Assembly (NCBI RefSeq): GCF_000521805.1
Contig: NZ_JAMB01000009.1
Span: 1-64,000, forward strand
Length of the DNA: 64,000 nucleotides
Direction: 5' to 3'
Source: Marinomonas ushuaiensis DSM 15871
GTDB taxonomy: Bacteria > Pseudomonadota > Gammaproteobacteria > Pseudomonadales > Marinomonadaceae
Below the pieces are notes generated by a model, which was given only the letters and a program-made list of their open reading frames with translations, searched no databases and was not told where the DNA came from. Positions within the stretch are counted from its first letter, which is position 1. Every line of letters begins with the position of its first letter. The translations under genes and the position numbers were made by a program. Shown here in pieces: positions 18,974 to 28,208 of the stretch.

Positions 18974-20284
18974 TCAATTAAATGAATTTGGCATTACTTT
19001 ACTTGGTAACCATAAAGAAATTTCCGGGAAAATAATAATAAGTAATAAAATACCTAGCATTGGCAGTAATATAATAATAACTTGTTTTAGAACACTAACC
19101 ACATTCATTCCACCAATAGACGCGGATATTAATAAACAGAGTCCATAGGGAGGTGTCACCAGTCCAAATGCTAGAGAGATAATCCCGATCATTGCAAAAA
19201 CAATAGGCGAAATATCCGCTTGGATTGCGACAGGTAATAATACCGTTCCCAAAATGATGATGGTTGGAATCGCATCAATAAACAAACCAAAGAATAAGAA
19301 TAAGAAAGCAATAACTAATGCGGTTGCTAAACTGCTTAATTCCATATCTGTGATTAAGCTAATAATCAGACGAGGAACATTGTAGTAAGCCAATAACCAG
19401 CCAAAAATAGAGGCTGTGCCAATAGCAAACAAAGAGATTGAAGCGAATCGGCCAGTGTCATACAAAATAGTACCGACTTCACGAATGGTTACTGTACGAT
19501 ATACCACCATTCCGAGAAACAATGAATAGGCCGCAGCAATAATGGCGCTTTCTGTTGGTGTCACAATACCTGCAACAATACCGAAAATAACAAATACCGG
19601 CGTTAACATCGCAAGTGCAGCACCTTTGAATGCTTTAAATGCGGTAGACCAGGTTGGTTTCATTGCAATAGGGTAGTTATACACTTTTGCAAAACCATAA
19701 ACCGTTGCCATTAATGCGATACCAATCATCAATCCTGGAATAGCACCAGCTAAGAAGAGTGCGCCTACAGAAACCTGCATCACGCCACCCCAAACAATCA
19801 TCAAAATACTAGGAGGGATGATAACGCCCATGACCGATGAACAAGCAGTAATCGCAATAGCGAAACGTCTGTCGTAGCCAGCATTGATCATAGAAGGAAT
19901 TAAGATCTTACCGCAACCTGCCGCATCTGCAGTAGAAGAACCAGAGATACCAGCAAATAGCATAGAAACAGCCACATTTACATGACCTAAACCACCAGGC
20001 ATCCAACCGGTTAGTACCTTGGCTAATTCAATAAGCCGGTCTGTTATTTTACCTGAGTTCATTAAGTTGGCGGCCAATAAGAAAAACGGGACGGCCAATA
20101 ATATGAAAGAATTATACGACTGAAACATACGGTCGATAATAAGAAATGGGGTTAAACGAACATCAAGAGCAACCACAGGAATGGTTGCTAAACCTAAAGC
20201 GAAGGCAACAGGTACACGAAGTACCACTAAAAGAATAAAGACACCTACTAATAGCGAGCAAGCTAGTCCAGTCGAAAGAATCAT
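18974..20284 (-). CDS. TRAP transporter large permease (DctM family)
   Basis: Twelve-helix-type transport subunit (436 residues) of a sodium-coupled tripartite importer. Family blocks include VPFFLLAANLMNSGKITDRLIELAKVL, MLFAGISGSSTADAAGCGKILIPSM, GVIIPPSILMIVWGG and FGLVTPPYGLCLLISASIGG. Its start overlaps the small permease stop by 4 nt. Last gene of the dctP-dctQ-dctM unit beside UxuAB, consistent with uptake of a hexuronate or related sugar acid. The stop codon falls within an ATTCA tandem tract. Confidence 0.92.
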   Translation of the reverse strand: MILSTGLACSLLVGVFILLVVLRVPVAFALGLATIPVVALDVRLTPFLIIDRMFQSYNSFILLAVPFFLLAANLMNSGKITDRLIELAKVLTGWMPGGLGHVNVAVSMLFAGISGSSTADAAGCGKILIPSMINAGYDRRFAIAITACSSVMGVIIPPSILMIVWGGVMQVSVGALFLAGAIPGLMIGIALMATVYGFAKVYNYPIAMKPTWSTAFKAFKGAALAMLTPVFVIFGIVAGIVTPTESAIIAAAYSLFLGMVVYRTVTIREVGTILYDTGRFASISLFAIGTASIFGWLLAYYNVPRLIISLITDMELSSLATALVIAFLFLFFGLFIDAIPTIIILGTVLLPVAIQADISPIVFAMIGIISLAFGLVTPPYGLCLLISASIGGMNVVSVLKQVIIILLPMLGILLLIIIFPEISLWLPSKVMPNSFN

Positions 20285-20775
20285 GCTGTAACCTTCTTAG
20301 TTAATCTGTATTGCTGGAATGCTTCGACAAGGCGGTATAGAGAGAATACGCACCACAGAAAGCCTGCAAGAGGAACTGTAATATGAATAGCCGCTAAATT
20401 GGCTTGCATCATGACTGAGCGTTGGTTATTACCAAATTCTGTGTAATGAATGCCATACCAAAAGAACATGGCGCCAAACATTCCGACAAGAGCGAAAACA
20501 ATCGCTTTTTGAAAAAATAGAATAAGAGGATTAGCACTGTCAGGGATAACTTGTACATCGAAATGTATACCGTCCCAAACGGCGATGACAGAACCAACCA
20601 TAACAACCCACACGAAAATAAATGTAGAGAGTTCTTCTGTCCAAAGATAAACAGGAATGATCCCTGTATAACGAGCAATAACTTGCATGATAACGGGAAC
20701 TACGAGAGCGCCAACTAATATCGCCAACAAGACCCTTAGTACATTACACAATGATTCTAAAATGCTTTTAATCAT
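20281..20775 (-). CDS. TRAP transporter small permease (DctQ family)
   Basis: 164 residues with four predicted transmembrane helices. LLAILVGALVVPVIMQVIARYTGIIPVYLWTEELSTFIFVWVVMVGSVIAVWDGIHFDV is the typical DctQ pattern. It forms the membrane part with the DctM subunit encoded immediately downstream. Separated from dctP by about 95 nt that hold a hairpin. Confidence 0.9.
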   Translation of the reverse strand: MIKSILESLCNVLRVLLAILVGALVVPVIMQVIARYTGIIPVYLWTEELSTFIFVWVVMVGSVIAVWDGIHFDVQVIPDSANPLILFFQKAIVFALVGMFGAMFFWYGIHYTEFGNNQRSVMMQANLAAIHITVPLAGFLWCVFSLYRLVEAFQQYRLTKKVTA

Positions 20776-20819
20776 AAGAGAGCCTTACAATGAGAAATGC
20801 TATTAACTGAGAAAAACAG

Positions 20820-20843
20820 CCCTGTGGGTTTGAAACCACAGGG
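20820..20843 (-). terminator. Hairpin between dctP and dctQ (attenuator-like)
   Basis: CCCTGTGG and CCACAGGG pair perfectly around 8 nt. On the minus strand GCTGTTTTTCT follows, a modest T tract. It probably causes partial termination or 3'-end protection, so that binding protein is made in excess over membrane subunits. Confidence 0.6.
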
Positions 20844-20870
20844 ATATCAGAGACAAAGCAAGAAGACTTA

Positions 20871-21866
20871 TTACTTGTTGCGGATAGCTTCGAGCAGTTC
20901 AGTTGCTCCAATGCTTGCTGCAAATTTGTCTTGGACTGGCTTAACCATAACCAAAAGTTTTTCACGGTTAGCAAATTCAGATACTTTGATTTGACCAGCA
21001 TCAGCCATTTGCTTCAACTTAATAGCATCTTCTCGAGACTCAAGTTCACGACCATATGCGCCGGCTTCTTTACCAGCTTTCATAATGGCAGTTTGAAGAT
21101 CTGCTGGAAGTTTACGGAAGCTTTTACCACTAAATACGATTGGGCGTACAGTGATGGTGTGAGCTGTTTTAGTGATGTGAGGAGCAACTTCATAGAACTT
21201 TAAGTTCTGAATACTAGCTGCTTCGTTTTCAAGGCCGCTTACAACACCGGTTTGAATAGCATTGTATACTTCATTGTAAGAAATCGCAGATGGAGCCGCT
21301 CCTATAGCATTAAACACTTGTGCTTGGATAGGAGCACCCATTACACGCATTTTATGGCCAGCTAGCTCATCCATATTACTGATTTTTTTACTAGAAATAA
21401 GGTTACGAGTACCGCCGCCAGCATAACCGACAATGACAATGTCTGCTTTATCAGACAATTCTTGCTCTAGTGGTGCCATAACATTGCTAGATAGCACTGT
21501 GTTCCAATGATCTAGATCGCGGAATAAGAAAGGCATATCCATTAAAGGAATAGAAGGGGCAAAACGAGCCATGTTAGATGGCGCTAAGATAGTATAATCA
21601 ATAGCAACACCTTGATTTAAGAAAGTAACATAATCTTTCTCTACACCAAACTCACCGTTTAAGCGTAAATCAAACTCAACATCACCTTTATAGTATTGCT
21701 CAACTAAGTCGCCGAACTTAACCATGGTTTTAGTGAAAGTATGATTATCATCAAACATACTTGCGCCGCGAAGAGTCTGAGCAGTTGCCGGAGTTGCTAA
21801 TGCTACAAACGCAGCACTAACCAAAGTAGCTTTAACGATTTTTTTCACGTGTTTATTAAATATCAT
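20871..21866 (-). CDS. TRAP transporter solute-binding protein (DctP family)
   Basis: Periplasmic receptor of the first TRAP importer, 331 residues from ATG 21866 (AAGGA lies 12 nt upstream; the frame continues upstream, but not as a plausible signal peptide). Residues 1-29 are a Sec signal ending ATPATAQ. AGHKMRVMGAPIQAQVFNAIGAAP contains the conserved Arg that binds the ligand carboxylate in this family, which fits a uronate or similar acid. FREL-type blocks such as MDMPFLFRDLDHWN are present. It is the first gene of a minus-strand transcript. Confidence 0.92.
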   Translation of the reverse strand: MIFNKHVKKIVKATLVSAAFVALATPATAQTLRGASMFDDNHTFTKTMVKFGDLVEQYYKGDVEFDLRLNGEFGVEKDYVTFLNQGVAIDYTILAPSNMARFAPSIPLMDMPFLFRDLDHWNTVLSSNVMAPLEQELSDKADIVIVGYAGGGTRNLISSKKISNMDELAGHKMRVMGAPIQAQVFNAIGAAPSAISYNEVYNAIQTGVVSGLENEAASIQNLKFYEVAPHITKTAHTITVRPIVFSGKSFRKLPADLQTAIMKAGKEAGAYGRELESREDAIKLKQMADAGQIKVSEFANREKLLVMVKPVQDKFAASIGATELLEAIRNK

Positions 21867-21945
21867 CTTTTTTATCCTTATTATTATGATTATCAAGTTC
21901 GCAGTATCTATTTGTAATGCAATAGTACATACAACAAGTAAGACC

Positions 21946-21974
21946 ACTATATTTAAATATTTACACTATGTCTA
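21946..21974 (-). promoter_or_regulatory. Predicted promoter of the first TRAP operon
   Basis: On the minus strand TAGACA (complement of 21969-21974) and TATAGT (complement of 21946-21951) are separated by exactly 17 bp, each matching consensus in five of six positions. A partial TGGTC half-site, as in the uxuB operators, overlaps the downstream edge of the -10 box. Confidence 0.5.
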
Positions 21975-22209
21975 CGTCTTGTTTTTATATTAATATTAAT
22001 TTTTTCATTGCTGCTGTGTCATATGGCAGTCAGTATGAAATTGATGTTTAACTCGTCTATTAAGTCGTTATCTCCCATTAAATGTGCCTTATAGGAAGTA
22101 AATCGTGGGGTCCGACAGACTCAAAAAGTTACTCAAATTTCATAAAACGTTTCAATATTCAGCTTTTTCTTAAACCTCTTTATTTGTTCCGTTTTGTATG
22201 TTTTTTTGT
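21975..22209. other. Non-coding gap upstream of the TRAP promoter
   Basis: With 21867-21974 this forms a 343-bp gap between dctP and the minus-strand GntR gene. Apart from the predicted TRAP promoter at its left end I see no gene, terminator-type stem or clear operator. The sequence is AT-rich with scattered T runs. Confidence 0.5.
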
Positions 22210-22977
22210 TTAGATTTGTACAGGGTTACTACTAAACAAGTAACCATCAAAGCTAGGGTCTTTATGTTCAGACAATATGAGTAATGTGTCTTTTACATTC
22301 TCTAGATGTCGCCACATTGCCATGCGAGCGGCATCTGGTTTTTTCTGCTGTATGGCTAATAAAATCTCTTCGTGATCAATCAGCCATTTCTTTCTGTATG
22401 TTTGATCGGTGATATGACAGTGAAGTTGTTTCCACATGGGGCTACTTTCACGCCTTTCCCAAAGATTCTCGACTAAATCTACTAGGACGCTATTTTGAGT
22501 CGCTTCGGCTATGGCCAAATGGAAAAGTTTATCCGCATCATGGTTATGATCGAGCACTTCAATATTTTGCTTTTCAAGCTCTAATGCCTCTCGCATTTTA
22601 ATGATGTCTTTCTTGGTTGCTTGTGTTGCTGCAAACTCAGCCACATGGCTTTCAAGAAGCTGTCTTGCCTGCATCATTTCAAATGGACCAACGTCATCAT
22701 TATCTAATGTGGATTCAAGCTCATTATTAAGCGAGTTGTCCGTTGGCTGTTTGATTAAGTAAATACCACTGCCTTTTCGAACTTCAACAAGACCCATTAA
22801 CTCCAGCATGATTAATGCTTCACGAACAACGGCTCGACTCACACCTAAACGCTCTGCAATATCACGTTCAGGAGGAAGCCTATCTCCAACACTAAAGCGA
22901 GAATCACTTAACTCTTCATATAGCCTAAGTCCAATTTCCTGGTATAGGCGTTTGGGTTTAGTGAATGTATTTATCAT
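22210..22977 (-). CDS. GntR-family regulator, FCD (FadR/UxuR-like) subclass
   Basis: 255 residues. The winged helix is at about residues 10-78: YQEIGLRLYEELSDSRFSVGDRLPPERDIAERLGVSRAVVREALIMLELMGLVEVRKGSGIYL. The all-helical C-terminal FCD effector domain follows, with metal-type His residues (DKLFHLAIAEATQN, ENLWERRE, HEEILLAIQQKKPDAARMAMWRHLENV). Relatives UxuR, ExuR and LldR respond to sugar acids. It is divergent from uxuBA, and two TGGT-type sites lie between them. It probably represses uxuBA, itself and the TRAP operon until a uronate-derived inducer appears. Confidence 0.9.
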   Translation of the reverse strand: MINTFTKPKRLYQEIGLRLYEELSDSRFSVGDRLPPERDIAERLGVSRAVVREALIMLELMGLVEVRKGSGIYLIKQPTDNSLNNELESTLDNDDVGPFEMMQARQLLESHVAEFAATQATKKDIIKMREALELEKQNIEVLDHNHDADKLFHLAIAEATQNSVLVDLVENLWERRESSPMWKQLHCHITDQTYRKKWLIDHEEILLAIQQKKPDAARMAMWRHLENVKDTLLILSEHKDPSFDGYLFSSNPVQI

Positions 22978-23040
22978 TTATTGTATTCAACTTATTATGT
23001 CTTGTTATGTATTTTGTCTAATCTAAAGGTATCAATTAAA

Positions 23041-23073
23041 CTGGTCAACCAATTTTTTATATTGGTTGACCGG
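23041..23073. promoter_or_regulatory. Paired operators for the GntR/FCD regulator
   Basis: TGGTCAACCA (23042-23051) and TGGTTGACCG (23063-23072) each fit the TGGT-NN-ACCA dyad used by FadR/UxuR-type GntR proteins. The two sites are themselves mirrored: CTGGTCAACCAAT is the complement of ATTGGTTGACCGG at 12 of 13 positions, with centres 21 bp apart, two helical turns. Cooperative binding of two dimers between the regulator gene and uxuB is likely. Confidence 0.7.
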
Positions 23074-23221
23074 AAAAAGCCTTTGCTTCAATATGACGCC
23101 TATTCCTTGATTGGAAAACACATTGTCAATGATGATCAGAGGTCAATGTTTGTTTATGGGAAATAGGTTTTAGTAAACAAAATACAGTAAGAAAATTACC
23201 AAACAGGCAAAAGAGATCGAC

Positions 23222-24712
23222 ATGAAAATAAAAATAACAAAGAGCTTATATAAACTAGAAAGTGTAGATATTGGCATAGTACATATTGGTTTAGGTGCTT
23301 TTCATCGTGCTCATCAAGCTGTCTACATCGAAAAAAACCTGAACCGAAATCTTGGCGGAAACTGGGGTATTTGTGCAGTGAATATTCGCTCTAACAGTAA
23401 GCTGGTTGATCTGCTTAAAATGAATGACTGTCGTTATCATGTTGCTGAATACACAGATAGCCAGCATGCACACTTAAGAGAAGTTAACGCGATAAGAGAT
23501 GCCTTGTTTGCCGGAGATGACAAAGAGGTATTGTTTGAAAGACTGCTTTCATCTAATACCAAAATAGTCACGCTAACCGTAACGGAAAAAGGCTATTACG
23601 TTACACCATCTGATAAAAAGCTACGCTTAGACGATCCGAGTATTCAGCATGATATTCAATCTCCAGCACAACCAAAAACCGCGCCAGGTATTTTAGTTGA
23701 AGCCTTGTTCAGACGAAAAAAATTAGGTATTCCAGCGTTTACTGTTTTGTCTTGTGACAACATGCCAAATAACGGTGCGTTAACTCGTGCTGCGGTTTGT
23801 GAACTGGCCGCTTATCGCTCACCTGATTTCGCTAAGTGGATTCAAGACAACGTGGCGTTTCCCAGTTCAATGGTCGATAGAATCGTGCCAGCCATGTCGG
23901 ATGAATCACAAAAACGCCTGCAGTCTGAGTTGAATTGCAATGATCAAAATGCCGTCATGTGTGAAGCCTTTGGTCAGTGGGTCGTAGAAGACAACTTTCC
24001 ACTAGGGCGACCTGATTGGGAACTGGATGGCGTACAAATGGTAGACGATGTTCATCCATTTGAAACCATGAAACTACGATTGCTTAATGGCAGCCATTCG
24101 TTGCTTGCCTATGTTGGCTCAGCGGCGAAATTGGAAACCGTCGCAGATGCGGTTGCGGACCCGAAATTCGCCGCCTTGATTCGACACTATATGACGTTTG
24201 AAGCATTACCGACATTAGACATGCCAGACGGCATCGATGTTCAACACTACATAGAAAGTCTTATCAGTCGCTTTGCTAATGACAGCTTGCAACATAAGTT
24301 GTCACAAATTGCCATGGATGGATCACAGAAAATCCCTCAGCGTTGGCTGGCTGGTGCAGCAGAGCTATTGATTCAACAAAAAGAGCGACAGGTCCAACAA
24401 AAAAATCTATCGGCAACCGCTTTAGGTGTTGCTGCATGGATTCTCTATACAGGAGGGAAAGACTTAGAAGGGCACTCACATAAAGTCGATGACCCAATGT
24501 CACAGACGTTGAATGAATTACATACTTTGCATAAAAAACCTGAAAACCTGATTTGTAGCATATTAGCGATTCACGATGTTTTTCCTAAGGCATTCAGTGA
24601 AGACGACACCTTTTTTCAATCAGTTTTAACAACCTATTTAACAATGACATCTAAGGGTGTGGCAGCTTGTTTGCAGTTTGACCACCTTAACATGACTAAT
24701 TTCGGAGAATAA
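23222..24712 (+). CDS. uxuB: D-mannonate oxidoreductase / fructuronate reductase (mannitol dehydrogenase family)
   Basis: NADH-dependent reduction of D-fructuronate to D-mannonate. 496 residues, the usual length of the long-chain mannitol dehydrogenase family. [22 protein letters not shown] is the nucleotide-binding N terminus, DNMPNNG and [14 protein letters not shown] are family blocks, and [17 protein letters not shown] carries the catalytic Lys and the Asn-Gly-Ser-His motif. The assignment to UxuB rather than mannitol or tagaturonate dehydrogenase rests on uxuA, which begins one nucleotide after the stop. Confidence 0.88.
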   Translation: MKIKITKSLYKLESVDIGIVHIGLGAFHRAHQAVYIEKNLNRNLGGNWGICAVNIRSNSKLVDLLKMNDCRYHVAEYTDSQHAHLREVNAIRDALFAGDDKEVLFERLLSSNTKIVTLTVTEKGYYVTPSDKKLRLDDPSIQHDIQSPAQPKTAPGILVEALFRRKKLGIPAFTVLSCDNMPNNGALTRAAVCELAAYRSPDFAKWIQDNVAFPSSMVDRIVPAMSDESQKRLQSELNCNDQNAVMCEAFGQWVVEDNFPLGRPDWELDGVQMVDDVHPFETMKLRLLNGSHSLLAYVGSAAKLETVADAVADPKFAALIRHYMTFEALPTLDMPDGIDVQHYIESLISRFANDSLQHKLSQIAMDGSQKIPQRWLAGAAELLIQQKERQVQQKNLSATALGVAAWILYTGGKDLEGHSHKVDDPMSQTLNELHTLHKKPENLICSILAIHDVFPKAFSEDDTFFQSVLTTYLTMTSKGVAACLQFDHLNMTNFGE

Positions 24713-24713
24713 A

Positions 24714-25901
24714 ATGGAACATACTTGGCGTTGGTTTGGACCAAATGACAATACAACTTTGACAGACATTCGCCAGTGTGGCGCAACAGGCGTGGTAACC
24801 GCCTTACATGAAATTCCTAATGGCGATGTTTGGCCAGTTGACATCATTCAGTCTCGAAAGGAGATGATTGAATCTCACGGCTTGCGTTGGTCTGTGGTAG
24901 AAAGTGTTCCTGTTCATGAAGACATTAAGAAGCGCACAGGAAAGTACCTTGAATACATCGAAAACTATAAACAGACGTTATTGAATTTGTCTGCATGTGG
25001 CATAGATACTGTTTGCTATAACTTCATGCCAGTATTGGATTGGACTCGTACAGATCTTGCGTATGAATTGCCAGATGGCTCGCGCGCGCTGCGTTTTGAT
25101 CAAACTGCGTTTGCAGCATTTGAGTTGTATATTTTAGAGCGTAAAGGTGCTGAAACCGAATACAATGATGAAGAAAAAGCGGCAGCGAAAGACTTTCTTG
25201 CTAACTTAAAAGAAGAAGACAAAAACCGACTGGTTGCCAACATCATTGCAGGCTTACCAGGCGCAGAAGAAAGCTATACCTTAGAGCAATTCCGCGACAA
25301 ACTAGCCGAATACGATCACATAGATAAAGGCACATTGCGTAAGCATTTAAAACTTTTCTTAGAGGCAATCGTTCCAGCCGCAGAACAAGGTGGACTGAAA
25401 CTAGCGATACATCCTGATGATCCACCGCGTCCGATTCTTGGTTTGCCACGTGTTGTTTCAATTAAAGACGACGTAGAGTGGTTACTAGATTCTGTACCAA
25501 GTGATGTAAATGGCCTGACATTGTGTACAGGTTCTTACGGTGTACGAGCAGACAATGACCTAGTGGATATGATTAAACAGTTTGGTTCTCGTATTTATTT
25601 CACCCATTTACGTTCAACCAAAAGAGAAGAGGTGGCAGGCAGTTTCCACGAAGCATCTCATTTAAGTGGGGATGTGGACATGGTTGGTGTAGTCCGCGCG
25701 ATTCTTATGGAAGAGCAAAAACGAGAAGGTAATAGTTCTTTTAAAACGATCCCAATGAGACCAGACCATGGACATCAAATTTTGGATGACTTGAAAAAAA
25801 GTCCAAATCCAGGTTATTCAACATTAGGCAGAATGAAAGGGTTAGCCGAAGTGCGAGGCTTGGAAGTGGGTTTGAAAAGCATACTTAAAGCATCGTCTTA
25901 A
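24714..25901 (+). CDS. uxuA: Mannonate dehydratase
   Basis: Dehydrates D-mannonate to 2-keto-3-deoxygluconate. 395 residues opening [41 protein letters not shown], which is diagnostic for UxuA. Metal-site blocks are [41 protein letters not shown] and MRPDHGHQ. Forms uxuBA with a 1-nt gap. The next steps (KDG kinase and KDPG aldolase) are not in the window. Confidence 0.95.
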   Translation: MEHTWRWFGPNDNTTLTDIRQCGATGVVTALHEIPNGDVWPVDIIQSRKEMIESHGLRWSVVESVPVHEDIKKRTGKYLEYIENYKQTLLNLSACGIDTVCYNFMPVLDWTRTDLAYELPDGSRALRFDQTAFAAFELYILERKGAETEYNDEEKAAAKDFLANLKEEDKNRLVANIIAGLPGAEESYTLEQFRDKLAEYDHIDKGTLRKHLKLFLEAIVPAAEQGGLKLAIHPDDPPRPILGLPRVVSIKDDVEWLLDSVPSDVNGLTLCTGSYGVRADNDLVDMIKQFGSRIYFTHLRSTKREEVAGSFHEASHLSGDVDMVGVVRAILMEEQKREGNSSFKTIPMRPDHGHQILDDLKKSPNPGYSTLGRMKGLAEVRGLEVGLKSILKASS

Positions 25902-25954
25902 TTGTCTAAGAAATCGCTTTTATAAAGTCGAATTTCGATGTGCTGTTTAAGATA

Positions 25955-25991
25955 AAACATCTTCTGTTCTTGGTTAGAGCAGAAGATGTTT
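25955..25991. terminator. Bidirectional terminator between uxuA and the dioxygenase
   Basis: AAACATCTTCTG and CAGAAGATGTTT pair perfectly over 12 bp around a 13-nt loop. Flanking A and T residues allow weak termination in both directions between these convergent genes. Confidence 0.75.
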
Positions 25992-26019
25992 GTTTAGACT
26001 AAGGTGATACCTAATCGTT

Positions 26020-26889
26020 TTATTTCTTAATTAGAATGGCGTCAAAATCAATTTTCGAAAACGCGCTGTCTACTTTCCCGGATAATTCAAAGCCTTCTTT
26101 CGGGAAAGTCCCTGCGGCTTGTGGTTTGTAGCTAATGACTAAATCCTCTCGCACACCAAATACTGTATCTTGATCAAGATAAGGGTCATCATTTGGAAAC
26201 ACTTCAGTGACTAATGAACGATAGCCTTCTGCTGATACAATATAATGCAAGTGAGAAGGGCGCCATGGATGACGGCCTGTCGCATCAAGGATTTTACCAA
26301 CAGGGCCATCGCTAGGTACCGTGTATGAAACGGGTCTTATCGTCGTAAAAGAGTAATAGCCATTTTCATCTGCTGTAAAGACACCATGAAAACTATTGAT
26401 GTCTTGTTCATCGTCTTGTGACGAATACAAACCATTGGGTGCGGTTTGCCAAATATCGACCGAAGCACCGGGAATAACGTTGCCGTCCGTGTCTTTTATA
26501 TAGCCTTCAACCAAGATGACTTCGCCTTCGTAATGACGTTTGAAATCGGCGCCCAAAGCCATTGGCGGTGCATCGGTCACATGGAATGGCCCTAATACAC
26601 TAGAGCTTGTGGCTGCTGGATTAGAGTTAATCATATCAACCAATGACGACACTCCTAACACATCCGATAATAGAACGAATTCGTTTCGCTCTGGAGTCGT
26701 AATCTCTCCTGTCCATTTTAGTAACTCCAAAGACTCACGCCATTCATCATGGGTTAACTTTGTGTCTTTGATAAAACCATGTAAATGATGAGCAAGGCTG
26801 GCCATGATCTCTTTCACTCTAGGATCTGTGTCTTTTCCAAAATATCCAATGAAGGTTTCGGTAATGTTTTCAGCTGTAACAGAACGCAT
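26020..26889 (-). CDS. Intradiol ring-cleavage dioxygenase, hydroxyquinol 1,2-dioxygenase type
   Basis: Non-heme Fe(III) enzyme that opens a dihydroxy- or trihydroxybenzene between adjacent hydroxyls; hydroxyquinol would give maleylacetate. 289 residues, with an N-terminal helical dimer domain (VKEIMASLAHHLHGFIKD) and a catalytic beta domain. The 2-Tyr/2-His iron site is visible: Tyr in APNGLYSS, Tyr in RPVSYTVP, and His-x-His in GRHPWRPSHLHYIVS. SSVLGPFHVTDAPP is typical of the hydroxyquinol/chlorocatechol group. No maleylacetate reductase is nearby. It lies at the end of a TRAP operon. Confidence 0.88.
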   Translation of the reverse strand: MRSVTAENITETFIGYFGKDTDPRVKEIMASLAHHLHGFIKDTKLTHDEWRESLELLKWTGEITTPERNEFVLLSDVLGVSSLVDMINSNPAATSSSVLGPFHVTDAPPMALGADFKRHYEGEVILVEGYIKDTDGNVIPGASVDIWQTAPNGLYSSQDDEQDINSFHGVFTADENGYYSFTTIRPVSYTVPSDGPVGKILDATGRHPWRPSHLHYIVSAEGYRSLVTEVFPNDDPYLDQDTVFGVREDLVISYKPQAAGTFPKEGFELSGKVDSAFSKIDFDAILIKK

Positions 26890-26900
26890 AAGCGATCTCC

Positions 26901-28208
26901 TTAATGTAAAATTCCAATGCTAAGTACGGGATAGTTGATTAGTAGAATAAGAACGACCAACATGACAAATGCGAAAGGTAATGACCCCATAAACACATCT
27001 TTTAGGCTGATACGATCGTCATCTAAACTGGCCTTAATGACGAAACAACTGATGCCTAATGGTGGTGTGAGCAAACCAATTTCAGCACCGATTACTGTAA
27101 TAATGCCAAACCAAACAAGGCTTAAACCCATTGGTTCGATAAGAGGCAAAAACAGAGGGACAACAATTAAAATGATTGACGATGTGTCTAATAAGGTTCC
27201 AAGGAACAGCATTAGGCAGACGTAAATCACCATAATCATCATAAAGCTCATCTGATTTTGTTCTAATATCAAAGCTAGCTCATTTGGTAACCCAGCTAGC
27301 CCCAACATGCGGCTGTAAATTGAGGCGGCCGTAATCAGGAACAGAATAGACGCGGTAATATGACCCGTTTCAATAAGCGCTTCCCAAAACGACTTTAGGC
27401 TCATTTTACCTCTAATGAGGGCAATAATAAGGCCAACTGCTGCACCAGCTGCACCGGCTTCAACGGGTGTTAACCAACCTGTGTAAATGCCACCTAAGAC
27501 AATAGTGATCAAGCTGACTAATGGTGCTGTTTTTGAAAATATCTCCTTAAATGACATCCACTCATATTCAGTTGCTGGCTTGCCACCTACGTATTTCGGT
27601 ATGAATTTACCCATTAGCCAAATCGCAGCAATATAAGCTGCAGCTAACAGAATTCCAGGTACGACCCCAGCTAAAAACATTTCCCCGACAGACTGCTCTG
27701 CTACAAAAGAATAGATAATCAACATAGCCGATGGCGGAATAATCATACCCAATACAGAAGAGCCAGCAACAACACCAACGGCGAAGCGTGGGTTATAGTC
27801 ATATTTGAGCATTTCAGGAACAGACACTTTTGCAAAAACAGAAGCAGATGCAATGGATGAGCCCGTCACAGCAGCGAAAACAGCATTAGCACCAACCGTT
27901 GCCATGCCGATTCCACCTTTAACCTTTTTGAAGCCTGAATTCATCACTTCATAAATATCAGCTCCCATTCCAGCTTTGGATACTATAAGCCCCATAAAGG
28001 TAAATAAGGGGACCGTGGCAAAGGTATATTCCATAACACTGTCGCCAACAGCTATTTTTAATAAGTTCATAGAGAGCTCAAAGTCGTCACGCATTAGCCA
28101 AATTGACACAAACGAAACAACGCCAAGCGCGACAGGGATATAAAGACCCAGATACACCAAAACAATGATGGCAATAACTGAGATAACACCAATCTCAATT
28201 GGACTCAT
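26901..28208 (-). CDS. TRAP transporter large permease (second system)
   Basis: 435-residue DctM-type subunit. Family blocks are VPLFTFMGLIVSKAGMGADIYEV, AVFAAVTGSSIASASVFAKVSVPEML, GMIIPPSAMLIIYSFVAEQSVGEMFLAGVVPG and GLLTPPLGISCFVIKASL. Sequence and membrane pattern differ from the DctM at 18974-20284, so the systems are not recent duplicates. It overlaps the small permease by 4 nt and precedes the dioxygenase gene by 11 nt. Confidence 0.92.
   Translation of the reverse strand: MSPIEIGVISVIAIIVLVYLGLYIPVALGVVSFVSIWLMRDDFELSMNLLKIAVGDSVMEYTFATVPLFTFMGLIVSKAGMGADIYEVMNSGFKKVKGGIGMATVGANAVFAAVTGSSIASASVFAKVSVPEMLKYDYNPRFAVGVVAGSSVLGMIIPPSAMLIIYSFVAEQSVGEMFLAGVVPGILLAAAYIAAIWLMGKFIPKYVGGKPATEYEWMSFKEIFSKTAPLVSLITIVLGGIYTGWLTPVEAGAAGAAVGLIIALIRGKMSLKSFWEALIETGHITASILFLITAASIYSRMLGLAGLPNELALILEQNQMSFMMIMVIYVCLMLFLGTLLDTSSIILIVVPLFLPLIEPMGLSLVWFGIITVIGAEIGLLTPPLGISCFVIKASLDDDRISLKDVFMGSLPFAFVMLVVLILLINYPVLSIGILH

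Noticed and set aside
22224..22245. GGTTAC...GTAACC inverted repeat as an operator
   Set aside because: It lies within the last codons of the GntR gene and is short; probably chance.
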